5,559 nt of DNA, taken from contig DASSWT010000150.1 of NCBI GenBank assembly GCA_035704555.1, positions 1 through 5,559 of the forward strand, in the 5' to 3' direction. The notes below the pieces were generated by a model. It saw nothing but the letters and a program-made list of their open reading frames with translations, did not search any database and was not told where the DNA came from. This stretch comes from Saccharospirillum sp035704555 (GTDB lineage Bacteria > Pseudomonadota > Gammaproteobacteria > Pseudomonadales > Natronospirillaceae). The translations under genes and the position numbers were made by a program. This document shows, in pieces, positions 1-5,559 of the stretch (the first letter of the stretch is position 1; each line of letters opens with the position of its first letter).

Positions 1-3
1 AGC

Positions 4-39
4 TTGACACCCGGCAGGCCGATTCCTATTATTGCGCGC
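4..39 (+). promoter_or_regulatory. Consensus sigma-70 promoter of the tRNA-Ala gene
   Basis: A perfect -35 hexamer TTGACA (4-9) is followed by a 17-base spacer and the -10 hexamer TATTAT (27-32, five of six consensus bases). The bases just after the -10 box are TGCGCGC (33-39), a G/C-rich discriminator. Such discriminators are typical of tRNA and rRNA promoters under stringent (ppGpp/DksA) control. Transcription should start near 38-41, giving a leader of roughly 55-60 bases before the mature tRNA. The boxes and spacing are read directly; growth-rate or stringent regulation is inferred from the discriminator. Confidence 0.88.
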
Positions 40-97
40 ACTTCGAGGCAACGTTTTCGGGTTGTCTGGCGGATTGTCTGGAAAGTACCGAGAAATC

Positions 98-173
98 GGG
101 GCTATAGCTCAGCTGGGAGAGCGCCTGCATGGCATGCAGGAGGTCTGCGGTTCGATCCCGCATAGCTCCACCA
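98..173 (+). tRNA. tRNA-Ala, anticodon GGC
   Basis: This is a complete 76-base cloverleaf with encoded CCA at 171-173. The acceptor arm pairs GGGGCTA (98-104) with TAGCTCC (163-169). It includes the G3-U70 wobble pair, the main identity element read by alanyl-tRNA synthetase. The anticodon stem CCTGC/GCAGG encloses the loop ATGGCAT, giving anticodon GGC, which reads GCC and GCU codons. The T arm contains the usual GGTTCGATCCC, and the discriminator base is A170. It has its own promoter upstream and a terminator ten bases downstream, so it appears to be transcribed alone rather than from an rRNA operon. Confidence 0.97.
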
Positions 174-182
174 AATTCTTTG

Positions 183-212
183 AAAAAACCGGTCCCTGCG
201 ACCGGTTTTTTT
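183..212 (+). terminator. Rho-independent terminator of tRNA-Ala
   Basis: The arms A6-CCGGTC (183-194) and GACCGG-T6 (200-211) form a perfect 12-pair stem around the loop CCTGC (195-199). A run of seven T (206-212) ends the element. The A-tract, stem and T-tract are arranged so that it could also stop transcription coming from the opposite side. It lies ten bases after the tRNA CCA end and closes the tRNA transcription unit. Confidence 0.93.
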
Positions 213-287
213 ATGGGCGTTGTAAAGATAGCTGTGGGCTGTGCCGAAAGCGACTTGCGTGGGTTACATTGGAACCAGCTAATGGCT

Positions 288-421
288 CCCTCTCCCGTCT
301 CACGGGAGAGGGCTGGGGAGAGGGTTCTCTTCTGGTTTCACCGCATTTCATTAGAAACCACAGCACTAACGGCTTCGCCGTCCCCCTCTCTCTAGCTCTC
401 TCCCCCAGTGGTGGAGAGAGG
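288..421. repeat. Inverted pair of REP-like hairpin elements (BIME-like)
   Basis: The left unit is a perfect 11-bp stem (288-298 with 302-312, loop CTC) followed by the tail CTGGGGAGAGGG (313-324). The right unit, read on the minus strand, is an 8-bp stem (420-413 with 403-396) followed by a tail CTAGAGAGAGGG (395-384), identical to the left tail at 10 of 12 positions. The second base pair of the stems is C-G on the left and T-A on the right, a compensated change. Two smaller hairpins sit between them: TGGTTTC/GAAACCA (333-339, 354-360) and ACGGC/GCCGT (369-373, 377-381). Head-to-head REP pairs of this kind are common between convergent genes in gammaproteobacteria and can protect or end transcripts. 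The pair lies between the tRNA unit and the 3' end of the GDPD gene. The rest of 213-495 shows no gene. Confidence 0.75.
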
Positions 422-495
422 ACGGTTTTGTGCAGCGTTGCGAGCATTTTGCACTGGTTGTTTGTTCACCATAAAACTCATTCGAGTTAGAAGCA

Positions 496-2301
496 TCACC
501 ACATCCAATTCCGCAACCTCAGCAGTAACCGTTCGGGTTCTGACAGTTCGGCGCGTTCTGCCAGTAGTGTGGCGAGCAGCTCCGGGCGGTCGGTGATGAT
601 GTTGTCGACGCCCTGGTCGATCATTCTCGACATGGTGCGACGATCATTGACCGTCCAGACGTGAATCTCCTGGTCTTGCTGGCGCACGTTGCTGATGCGG
701 GCCGGGCTGATCAGTGCATCCCTCAGTGCCAGTGCATCGAAGGGTTGGCCGTCGATTGAGCCGATCACTGAATGCACCAGCAGGCTGGTGCGTATCCCCG
801 GTGCCAGTTCCTGAGCCTGGCGCAAGACCGGAGGTTCGAGAGCGGCGACCAGGGTTTGGTCGATCATGTCTTGCTGGTACAGGGTCTCTATTACCCTGGG
901 CACCAGGTCGGGGTTTTGTGGGCTGGTCTTGATTTCCAGATAGAGCTTTGCCCGGCCGCGCATCAGGTTGATGGCCTCGATGAGGGTAGGGATGCGGACG
1001 CCTTCGAATTCCGGGCTGAACCAGCTGCCCGCGTCCATTGCTTGTATCTCGGCCAGTGTGACGTCCCAGACATCTCTTGGGTCACCGGCGACGCGTAACA
1101 GATCCTTGTCATGCAACAGCACCAGATGGCCGTCGGCGGTTTGCCGGACATCCAGTTCGATGTAGTCGGCACCATCGTCTATTGCGTATTCGATGGCGGC
1201 CAGGGAGTTGCCCGGTGCCTTTAGCGAGGCACCCCGGTGTGCGGTAATCGCAATGTCTTCCGGCGTGTTCCAGCTGTTGACCACATAGCCGACCTGCACC
1301 AGTGCCAGCAGCAAGACGATAAACTCAATCCCCCAGGCAAGAACGCCTACTTGCCGTGGTTCCGGGTCGGGTGGCAGGCCGACATGGCGGCCCTGTCCGC
1401 GCTGATACAGCTTCAGGATAACCAGACTGTTCAGGCTGACACCGATGAAACCAACGGCGACGGCCAATACCGCATAAACTACAATCAGCACCACCATGAC
1501 CGGAATCAGCAGGTTGTAAAACTCGGGCAGAATGGCCAGTAACCCCTTGGCCAGGCCTTCGAATACCAGTGCCAGGATGACTGGCAGCAGGGCGACCCCG
1601 ATACCGGCACTGAGCAGCAGGGCGGCGATGTTTAACCGGGCGCCCCGGCTGAGTTCAGCACTGCGCTTCAGTGCCTGACGCGGTGGTAGCTCTTCCAGCA
1701 GCAGAATTGGCAATGCCAGTACCCAGCGCAGGTAGAGGCTCCCATTGGCCACGGCCATCGCCATCAGAACAACGCCGGTGATGGCCAGAAAGCCCCAGTA
1801 GGCTGGCGGGTGCTCGGTGATCACATAGTACAGATCGTAATCGGTTAGCAGCAGGTTGAAGGCTAAGATGATGATGAGTAAAAACGGAGCTGCAACCAGC
1901 AACTGCGCGAACACCTGAATGCCGGCCAGTCGCAACAGCCGGGGCAGCCGGTGGGCAACGCGCCAGAGGGCACTGGCGGTGGTGTGAAACCGGTTGTCGC
2001 GACCGTGCGAGGCGACCAGCATCATGCCGGCGTGTTGCAGAAACACCGCCATGATCGCCAGCGTCCCGGACACCAGGATCCAAAGCAGGCCCGCCGGTGA
2101 GATCAGAAACCGGGCCAGATCCACATTGCTGATCAGCGATGCGTCGGAGAGGTTAACCAGAGCGGAGAGCAGCCAACCGGAGACGGGCGACAACAGACTG
2201 AACGCCAGAATGATAAAGTAGACGTGAAAGGCCAGCAGTGGGCGCCGGTGATAGCGCAGGCTGGCCAGCGCGTGACGAAACAGATGACGGTTGGTAACCA
2301 T
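496..2301 (-). CDS. Membrane-anchored glycerophosphodiester phosphodiesterase (GDPD), 601 aa
   Basis: GDPD enzymes cleave glycerophosphodiesters to sn-glycerol-3-phosphate and an alcohol. The N-terminal 345 residues have seven strongly hydrophobic segments (about 22-49, 66-97, 126-152, 168-188, 224-248, 263-297, 319-341) and the ALKRSAELSRG signature (210-220), as in the GPDPase membrane domain. The catalytic domain runs from about 350 to 590. It has HRG (355-357, general acid/base His355), ELD with metal ligands Glu382 and Asp384, His397-Asp398, the EIK motif (Glu456, Lys458), and the late WTVND and ITDRPE motifs. In the usual PENT motif the Glu is replaced: the protein reads PGNS (363-366). 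Basic residues cluster at 5-20, 101-124, 208-222 and 299-316, which predicts a cytoplasmic N-terminus and a periplasmic catalytic domain. The ATG at 2301-2299 follows GGGAGG by only two bases, an unusually short spacing, but no better start is visible. The gene is divergent from the 2466 gene. Confidence 0.92.
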   Translation of the reverse strand: MVTNRHLFRHALASLRYHRRPLLAFHVYFIILAFSLLSPVSGWLLSALVNLSDASLISNVDLARFLISPAGLLWILVSGTLAIMAVFLQHAGMMLVASHGRDNRFHTTASALWRVAHRLPRLLRLAGIQVFAQLLVAAPFLLIIILAFNLLLTDYDLYYVITEHPPAYWGFLAITGVVLMAMAVANGSLYLRWVLALPILLLEELPPRQALKRSAELSRGARLNIAALLLSAGIGVALLPVILALVFEGLAKGLLAILPEFYNLLIPVMVVLIVVYAVLAVAVGFIGVSLNSLVILKLYQRGQGRHVGLPPDPEPRQVGVLAWGIEFIVLLLALVQVGYVVNSWNTPEDIAITAHRGASLKAPGNSLAAIEYAIDDGADYIELDVRQTADGHLVLLHDKDLLRVAGDPRDVWDVTLAEIQAMDAGSWFSPEFEGVRIPTLIEAINLMRGRAKLYLEIKTSPQNPDLVPRVIETLYQQDMIDQTLVAALEPPVLRQAQELAPGIRTSLLVHSVIGSIDGQPFDALALRDALISPARISNVRQQDQEIHVWTVNDRRTMSRMIDQGVDNIITDRPELLATLLAERAELSEPERLLLRLRNWMW

Positions 2302-2321
2302 GGCCTCCCGGGTAAAATAGC

Positions 2322-2439
2322 GTCAGTGACTTGGTGACTGCGCAATCAGTTGGGTGATATATGAGTACGAATCATACCCGACCAAGGCAAAAACGTCTTC
2401 GCTTTGGTCGGTTGGTGGTATCGTTAAAACTTCACTGAC
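2322..2439. promoter_or_regulatory. Divergent control region with nested inverted repeats
   Basis: The 164 bases between the two divergent genes carry a long inverted repeat: CCGACCAAGGC (2378-2388) with GCTTTGGTCGG (2401-2411), one G-T mismatch, 12-base centre. It is flanked by ATACC (2374-2378) and GGTAT (2417-2421). A second, perfect 8-bp pair, GTCAGTGA (2322-2329) and TCACTGAC (2432-2439), brackets it. GTGACT is also directly repeated (2327-2332 and 2335-2340). There is no T-run, so a terminator is unlikely. An operator for a dimeric regulator, or an RNA hairpin in the leader of either gene, fits better. On the minus strand TATGAT (2376-2371) could be a -10 box for the GDPD gene, with a poor -35 (AAGACG). 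No convincing plus-strand promoter is visible. Confidence 0.45.
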
Positions 2440-2452
2440 TCTTATCGCAAAC

Positions 2453-2457
2453 AGGAG
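2453..2457 (+). promoter_or_regulatory. Ribosome binding site that fixes a TTG start
   Basis: AGGAG lies eight bases before the TTG at 2466-2468. No ATG or GTG in the same frame lies between it and the hydrophobic signal segment, so this site decides the start of the downstream gene. Confidence 0.75.
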
Positions 2458-2465
2458 ACGACTGC

Positions 2466-3293
2466 TTGCCAATTAAGGGAGAATTCCAATCAAAACTGTG
2501 GCTGGTCAGCTTCATTCTGGTGATTGTCACCACGTCTCTGGCCGTTGCCGACCGTGCCGGGCTGGTACTTTCACCTTCACAGCTAGACTGGGTGGGTGGG
2601 CGCATTTTTCAGAATGAGTGCGCCAGTCGGCCGGAATGCCTGGTGCACTGGAACGAGGGCGAAGCCTTTCCATCGCTGGGTATCGGGCATTTTATCTGGT
2701 ACCCCGGTGGGGTGGAGGCGCCTTTTGTCGAGAGCTTCCCGGCCCTGGTCCAGTTTGCGCTTGAAGCAGGAGAGCCGGTACCCGCCTGGCTGGTCCGGTT
2801 AACACCAATGGATGCGCCCTGGCCGGACCGCGCCCGGTTTATGGCGGCTGAAAACGACACGCGCATCGCCTCGTTGCGCGAATGGCTGGTCGATTCAAAA
2901 GGGGTGCAGGCGGCTTTTATTCTGGCCCGTGCCCAGGCTTCGCTCGGGCGGGTAATTGAAGCGGCGCCGGCGGAGCAGCGTCCTCGTCTGGCTGGGTATC
3001 TGGATGCGCTGACCGCCACACCCGGCGGCAGCTATGCCCTTATCGACTATGTGAATTTCAAAGGCGAGGGGCTGACCCAGAGCGAGACTTACCAGGGAGA
3101 GGGCTGGGGTTTGTTGCAGGTTTTGCAGCAGATGAGCCGCTATCCGGAACGCACCGCTCTGGATGCCTTTCGCCAGGCCGCAGCCGATGTGCTGACGCGA
3201 AGAGCAGCCAATGCATCCAGAGCCATCGAACGGGACCGCTGGTTGCCTGGCTGGCTGAACCGGTTGGAGACGTACCGGGAACCGAATTCCTAA
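2466..3293 (+). CDS. Exported protein of unnamed family, possibly lysozyme-like, 275 aa
   Basis: I do not recognise a named gene. The TTG start is chosen from the well-placed AGGAG. The N-terminus looks like a Sec signal peptide: Lys4 and Lys10, a hydrophobic core (11-23), then SLAVA with likely cleavage after Ala28, so the mature protein would be periplasmic or secreted. Near the mature N-terminus are Asn50-Glu51 and two cysteines (52, 58) that could form a disulfide, then WNEGE (62-66) and FPSLGIGHF (68-76). A glutamate followed some 20 residues later by a GIGH turn resembles the catalytic start of T4-type lysozymes (Glu, then TIGIGH). Further on are ALIDYVNFKGEG (191-202), GEGWGLLQVL (211-220) and a C-terminal RWLPGWLNRLETY block. 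Motif density suggests a conserved family with a defined active site. Peptidoglycan cleavage is inferred by analogy and is supported weakly by the lysozyme-like domain in the next gene. That gene starts 229 bases later and has its own candidate promoter. The coding call is secure; the function is not. Confidence 0.85.
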   Translation: MPIKGEFQSKLWLVSFILVIVTTSLAVADRAGLVLSPSQLDWVGGRIFQNECASRPECLVHWNEGEAFPSLGIGHFIWYPGGVEAPFVESFPALVQFALEAGEPVPAWLVRLTPMDAPWPDRARFMAAENDTRIASLREWLVDSKGVQAAFILARAQASLGRVIEAAPAEQRPRLAGYLDALTATPGGSYALIDYVNFKGEGLTQSETYQGEGWGLLQVLQQMSRYPERTALDAFRQAAADVLTRRAANASRAIERDRWLPGWLNRLETYREPNS

Positions 3294-3396
3294 ACCCCCG
3301 GCTTACAGTGCTTAGCCTGTTCAGGCAGGGGCGGGCGCCTCACCTGGCAGAGTTGCTCCATCACCGGTTTTCGCCTGAATTTTCCGAAATGCCTTC

Positions 3397-3402
3397 TATA
3401 CT
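3397..3402 (+). promoter_or_regulatory. Candidate -10 box upstream of the patatin-lysozyme gene
   Basis: TATACT matches five of six consensus bases and lies 120 bases before the GTG start. At the 17-base spacing the -35 position reads CCTGAA (3374-3379), a poor match to TTGACA, so activation by a regulator or another sigma factor would be needed if this is a real promoter. No terminator is visible after the preceding gene, so read-through from 2466 remains possible. Confidence 0.35.
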
Positions 3403-3436
3403 GACAAACGTTTCAGACTCATCGAATTACCAGGGT

Positions 3437-3450
3437 CTGAACTGTTCAGG
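3437..3450. promoter_or_regulatory. Palindrome with related TTCAGG copies, possible operator
   Basis: CTGAAC-T-GTTCAG (3437-3449) is a perfect 6-bp inverted repeat around one base. It would lie about 30 bases after the predicted start of transcription. The nine bases CTGTTCAGG at 3442-3450 recur exactly at 3317-3325, and the half-site CCTGAA (complement of TTCAGG) occupies the -35 position at 3374-3379. The recurrence suggests binding sites for one regulator. Its identity is unknown and the motif is short enough for chance. Confidence 0.3.
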
Positions 3451-3510
3451 GAGTCGAGCAGAGTAGTCGCGCAGTACGATTCCCCACGGCCATGGGTCAG
3501 TCGTATTCAA

Positions 3511-3518
3511 AGGGAGGT
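3511..3518 (+). promoter_or_regulatory. Strong Shine-Dalgarno deciding a GTG start
   Basis: AGGGAGGT lies five bases ahead of the GTG at 3523-3525 (counted from GGAGG: five bases, TCGCG). It selects this GTG over an upstream ATG at 3492, which is in a different frame. Confidence 0.85.
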
Positions 3519-3522
3519 CGCG

Positions 3523-5424
3523 GTGACGGCACAATTCAGAAATCTTGTTTTCGAGGGTGGCGGTGTCAAGGGTATTGCCTACGTGGGGGCGATGCAGGTG
3601 CTGGCCCGCAGAGGCTATCTGGACCACATTACCCGGGTGGGCGGCACCAGCGCGGGGGCCATCAATGCCCTGATGTTCGCGCTGGGGTACGACATCAAAA
3701 CCCAGCGGTCGATCATCGGTTCGGCCGACTTCAATGAGTTCATGGATAACTCCTTTCTGTTTATTCGCGATTTGAATCGTCTCTGGTCTGAATTCGGCTG
3801 GAATAAGGGCGATTTTTTTGTCAATTGGATTGGCGGTTACATCCGGGAGCAGTTGGGCGACAGCCGGGCCACCTTTGCTGACCTGGCTGCAGCCGGGCAC
3901 CCGGAATTGTATGTCATTGGCACCAACCTCTCGACCGGGTATTCCGAGGTGTTCAGCGCTGAACGTCACGCCGACATGCCGTTGGTAGAGGCGCTACGCA
4001 TCAGTATGTCGATTCCGCTGTTTTACCGCGCTGTTCGTCATGGGCCACGCAAGGATGTTTATGTGGATGGCGGCGTGTTGCTCAACTATCCGGTCAAGCT
4101 GTTTGACCGTGAGCGTTACATTGATATGGCCGCAGAACCGGAGGCCGCACGCAGAGCCGACTACTACGAACGTGAGAATGATCGTTTTCTGCTGGAGCTG
4201 CCCGGGCGCAGCCCCTATGTTTACAACCGCCAGACCCTCGGGCTGCGTCTGGAAACCCGGGAAGACATTGGCCTCTTTCGCTACGACGAGCCGCCGCGGG
4301 GCGACCCTATTGATGATTTCGGCGGCTATGCCAAAGCGTTGATTCGCTCACTGTTACGGGTTCAGGAGAACCAGCATCTGCACGGTGATGACTGGAAACG
4401 AACGCTCTACATCGACACCCTGGATGTAGAAACCACCGATTTTAATCTGTCTGATCCCAAAAAAGCGGCGTTGATCGAGCAGGGGATTCAGGGTGCGGAA
4501 ACCTTTCTCGGCTGGTTTGAGGATCCGAAAAACACGCCGCCGAACCGGTTGCCGGAAGCCGGGGTACCGCGCGTCAAATTGCAGCGGGGTGCTTCCGGTG
4601 AAGCGGTGGTTCAGCTGCAGTCACTGATGAACCGGGCCGGTACCATGCTGGTGCTCGACGGTGATTTCGGCCCAGGTACCGAACGGGCCGTTACCCACTG
4701 CCAGAGTTGGGCCGGGCAACCCCAATCGGGTGTGGTGGATGAGGCCTTGTGGGAATGGCTGGCCGCTTTGCCGGAACCGTTTCCGCCGCTGCCGACCGAA
4801 GGCGTCGCCTTCATCGCCCGCGAGGAGACCGGCGGGCTGGCGTATTATCAGGACCATACCCGCTGGCCACATTACCCGGGTGAAGCCAGCGGCATCACCA
4901 TTGGCATGGGCTATGACCTGCGCATGAATACCCTGGCGGATTTTAAGCGGGACTGGGCATCCGTTTTGCCCAAACCCGTGTTTAAGGTGTTGGCGCTGGA
5001 CATCGGCAAGGCGGGCACCAAAAAACGGGCCAAAGCGTTGAAAGAGGTGGGTATCGATATTCCGTTCAACCAGGCCTGGCAGGTGTTTACGGCCACGACG
5101 TTGCCCAGGTATTACGACCTGACGCTGAGTATCTATCCATCACTGGACCGTTTACCCCCGCTGTGTCGCGCGGTGCTGGTCAGTATCGTTTTTAACCGGG
5201 GAGCCTCATTGCGTGGCGATTCCCGGCGTGAAATGAAGACCATTCAAACTTTGTTGGAACAGGCTGATCAGGCGTTGCCCGATACGCAACGCTGGAAGGC
5301 CATTCTGACCGGTGTGGAGGATCAGATTGTGGCCATGAAGCGACTATGGGGCACGGGCTCCGGCTTGGTGAAACGGCGTCAGGCAGAGGCCAATTTGTGG
5401 CGACAGGGTCTTGAAATAGCCTAA
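3523..5424 (+). CDS. Patatin phospholipase / PG-binding / lysozyme-like fusion, 633 aa
   Basis: Three modules follow one another. Residues 5 to about 340 are a patatin-like lipid acyl hydrolase close to the ExoU/VipD type. It has the oxyanion-hole loop GGGVKG (12-17), the nucleophile elbow GTSAG with Ser43, and DGG with Asp182 completing the Ser-Asp dyad. It ends with the family's C-terminal region (YIDTL, TTDFNLSDPKK) around 300-325. Residues about 350-413 match PG_binding_1 domains (LQRGASGEAVVQLQ, DGDFGPGTERAV). Residues about 425-630 resemble the pesticin/T4-lysozyme superfamily: Glu434-Glu435 near TGG, then GITIGMGYDL (457-466), and VFNRG (556-560) with GDSRREM (565-571) in the second lobe. 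Glu435 is the likely catalytic acid. No signal peptide or membrane segment is visible, so the protein should be made in the cytoplasm. The expected catalytic residues of both enzymes appear present and the reading frame is intact. The patatin and PG-binding calls are firm, the lysozyme call good. The biological role (antibacterial effector, lysis or defence protein) is open. Confidence 0.93.
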   Translation: MTAQFRNLVFEGGGVKGIAYVGAMQVLARRGYLDHITRVGGTSAGAINALMFALGYDIKTQRSIIGSADFNEFMDNSFLFIRDLNRLWSEFGWNKGDFFVNWIGGYIREQLGDSRATFADLAAAGHPELYVIGTNLSTGYSEVFSAERHADMPLVEALRISMSIPLFYRAVRHGPRKDVYVDGGVLLNYPVKLFDRERYIDMAAEPEAARRADYYERENDRFLLELPGRSPYVYNRQTLGLRLETREDIGLFRYDEPPRGDPIDDFGGYAKALIRSLLRVQENQHLHGDDWKRTLYIDTLDVETTDFNLSDPKKAALIEQGIQGAETFLGWFEDPKNTPPNRLPEAGVPRVKLQRGASGEAVVQLQSLMNRAGTMLVLDGDFGPGTERAVTHCQSWAGQPQSGVVDEALWEWLAALPEPFPPLPTEGVAFIAREETGGLAYYQDHTRWPHYPGEASGITIGMGYDLRMNTLADFKRDWASVLPKPVFKVLALDIGKAGTKKRAKALKEVGIDIPFNQAWQVFTATTLPRYYDLTLSIYPSLDRLPPLCRAVLVSIVFNRGASLRGDSRREMKTIQTLLEQADQALPDTQRWKAILTGVEDQIVAMKRLWGTGSGLVKRRQAEANLWRQGLEIA

Positions 5425-5559
5425 GGGTTGCTTTGAGTTGTAATTAAGCTCTGTTTTGTTGAATTCAATAATGAGCGCCTGAGACGGCGTCGTAGGTGGG
5501 TTTGGTCATCAATGGAAGGAGAAATATCCAAAAAAATGCCATAAAAACATCACATTCTT

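Noticed and set aside
62..81. Direct repeat TTGTCTGG (62-69, 74-81) in the tRNA leader
   Set aside because: An eight-base repeat in a leader that is removed during tRNA maturation; probably chance.
163..173. 3' end of tRNA-Ala as an integration (att) site for an island
   Set aside because: No second copy of the tRNA 3' end, integrase gene or other mobility gene is visible in the window; the tRNA is followed at once by its own terminator.
32..490. Overlapping open frames across the tRNA, terminator and REP region
   Set aside because: They run through a structured tRNA and hairpin repeats, lack ribosome binding sites and resemble no protein family.
3294..3330. Terminator after the 2466-3293 gene
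   Set aside because: Only a short GCCTG/CAGGC hairpin with a two-base loop (3315-3326) is present, without a T-run.
3437..3449. LexA (SOS) box
   Set aside because: The site is CTG-N7-CAG, whereas the gammaproteobacterial LexA site is CTG-N10-CAG with an A/T-rich centre.
3427..3969. Minus-strand 180-codon frame opposite the patatin gene
   Set aside because: It is the complement of a clearly coding region with intact catalytic motifs and has no recognisable domain.
5425..5559. A further gene or terminator at the right edge
   Set aside because: The only start with nearby purines (5512) gives a 10-codon frame ending at 5544. The palindromes TTGAATTCAA (5459-5468) and GACGGCGTC (5483-5491) are short and have no T-run.

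Overview
The window looks like chromosomal DNA of a gammaproteobacterium of moderate-to-high GC. The genus cannot be fixed from the sequence; a marine or environmental relative of Marinobacter or Pseudomonas is a guess. The reasons are a tRNA-Ala with encoded CCA, a textbook sigma-70 stable-RNA promoter, G/C-rich inverted repeats with a GGGGAGAGGG-type tail like those scattered through gammaproteobacterial chromosomes, and codon use with many G/C third positions.

Layout. Bases 4-212 form a self-contained tRNA-Ala(GGC) unit: consensus promoter, short leader, tRNA and rho-independent terminator. Bases 213-495 hold no gene. They contain an inverted pair of REP-like hairpins (288-421) lying between two convergent transcripts. 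Bases 496-2301 (minus strand) encode a 601-residue membrane protein: seven predicted membrane segments followed by a glycerophosphodiester phosphodiesterase (GDPD) domain, which the charge pattern places in the periplasm. Bases 2302-2465 are a divergent control region rich in inverted repeats. Bases 2466-3293 (plus strand, TTG start) encode an exported protein of unnamed family with motifs that suggest a lysozyme-like fold. Bases 3294-3522 are a leader with a candidate -10 box and repeated TTCAGG-type motifs. Bases 3523-5424 encode a 633-residue fusion. The last 135 bases hold no recognisable gene.

The most remarkable item is the 3523-5424 gene. It joins an ExoU/VipD-type patatin phospholipase (GGGVKG, GTSAG with Ser43, DGG with Asp182), a peptidoglycan-binding domain of the PG_binding_1 type, and a C-terminal pesticin/T4-lysozyme-like domain. 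A single polypeptide could therefore act on both membrane phospholipid and peptidoglycan. It has no visible signal peptide or membrane segment, so the route by which it would meet the cell wall is open: specialised secretion, release by lysis, or action inside the producing cell.

How the genes may fit together (inference). Two adjacent plus-strand genes look aimed at peptidoglycan. The patatin module and the divergent GDPD enzyme could act in sequence on phospholipids: deacylation to glycerophosphodiesters, then cleavage to glycerol-3-phosphate and an alcohol. No secretion-system, phage-structural or recognised immunity gene lies in the window, so the biological setting cannot be settled here.
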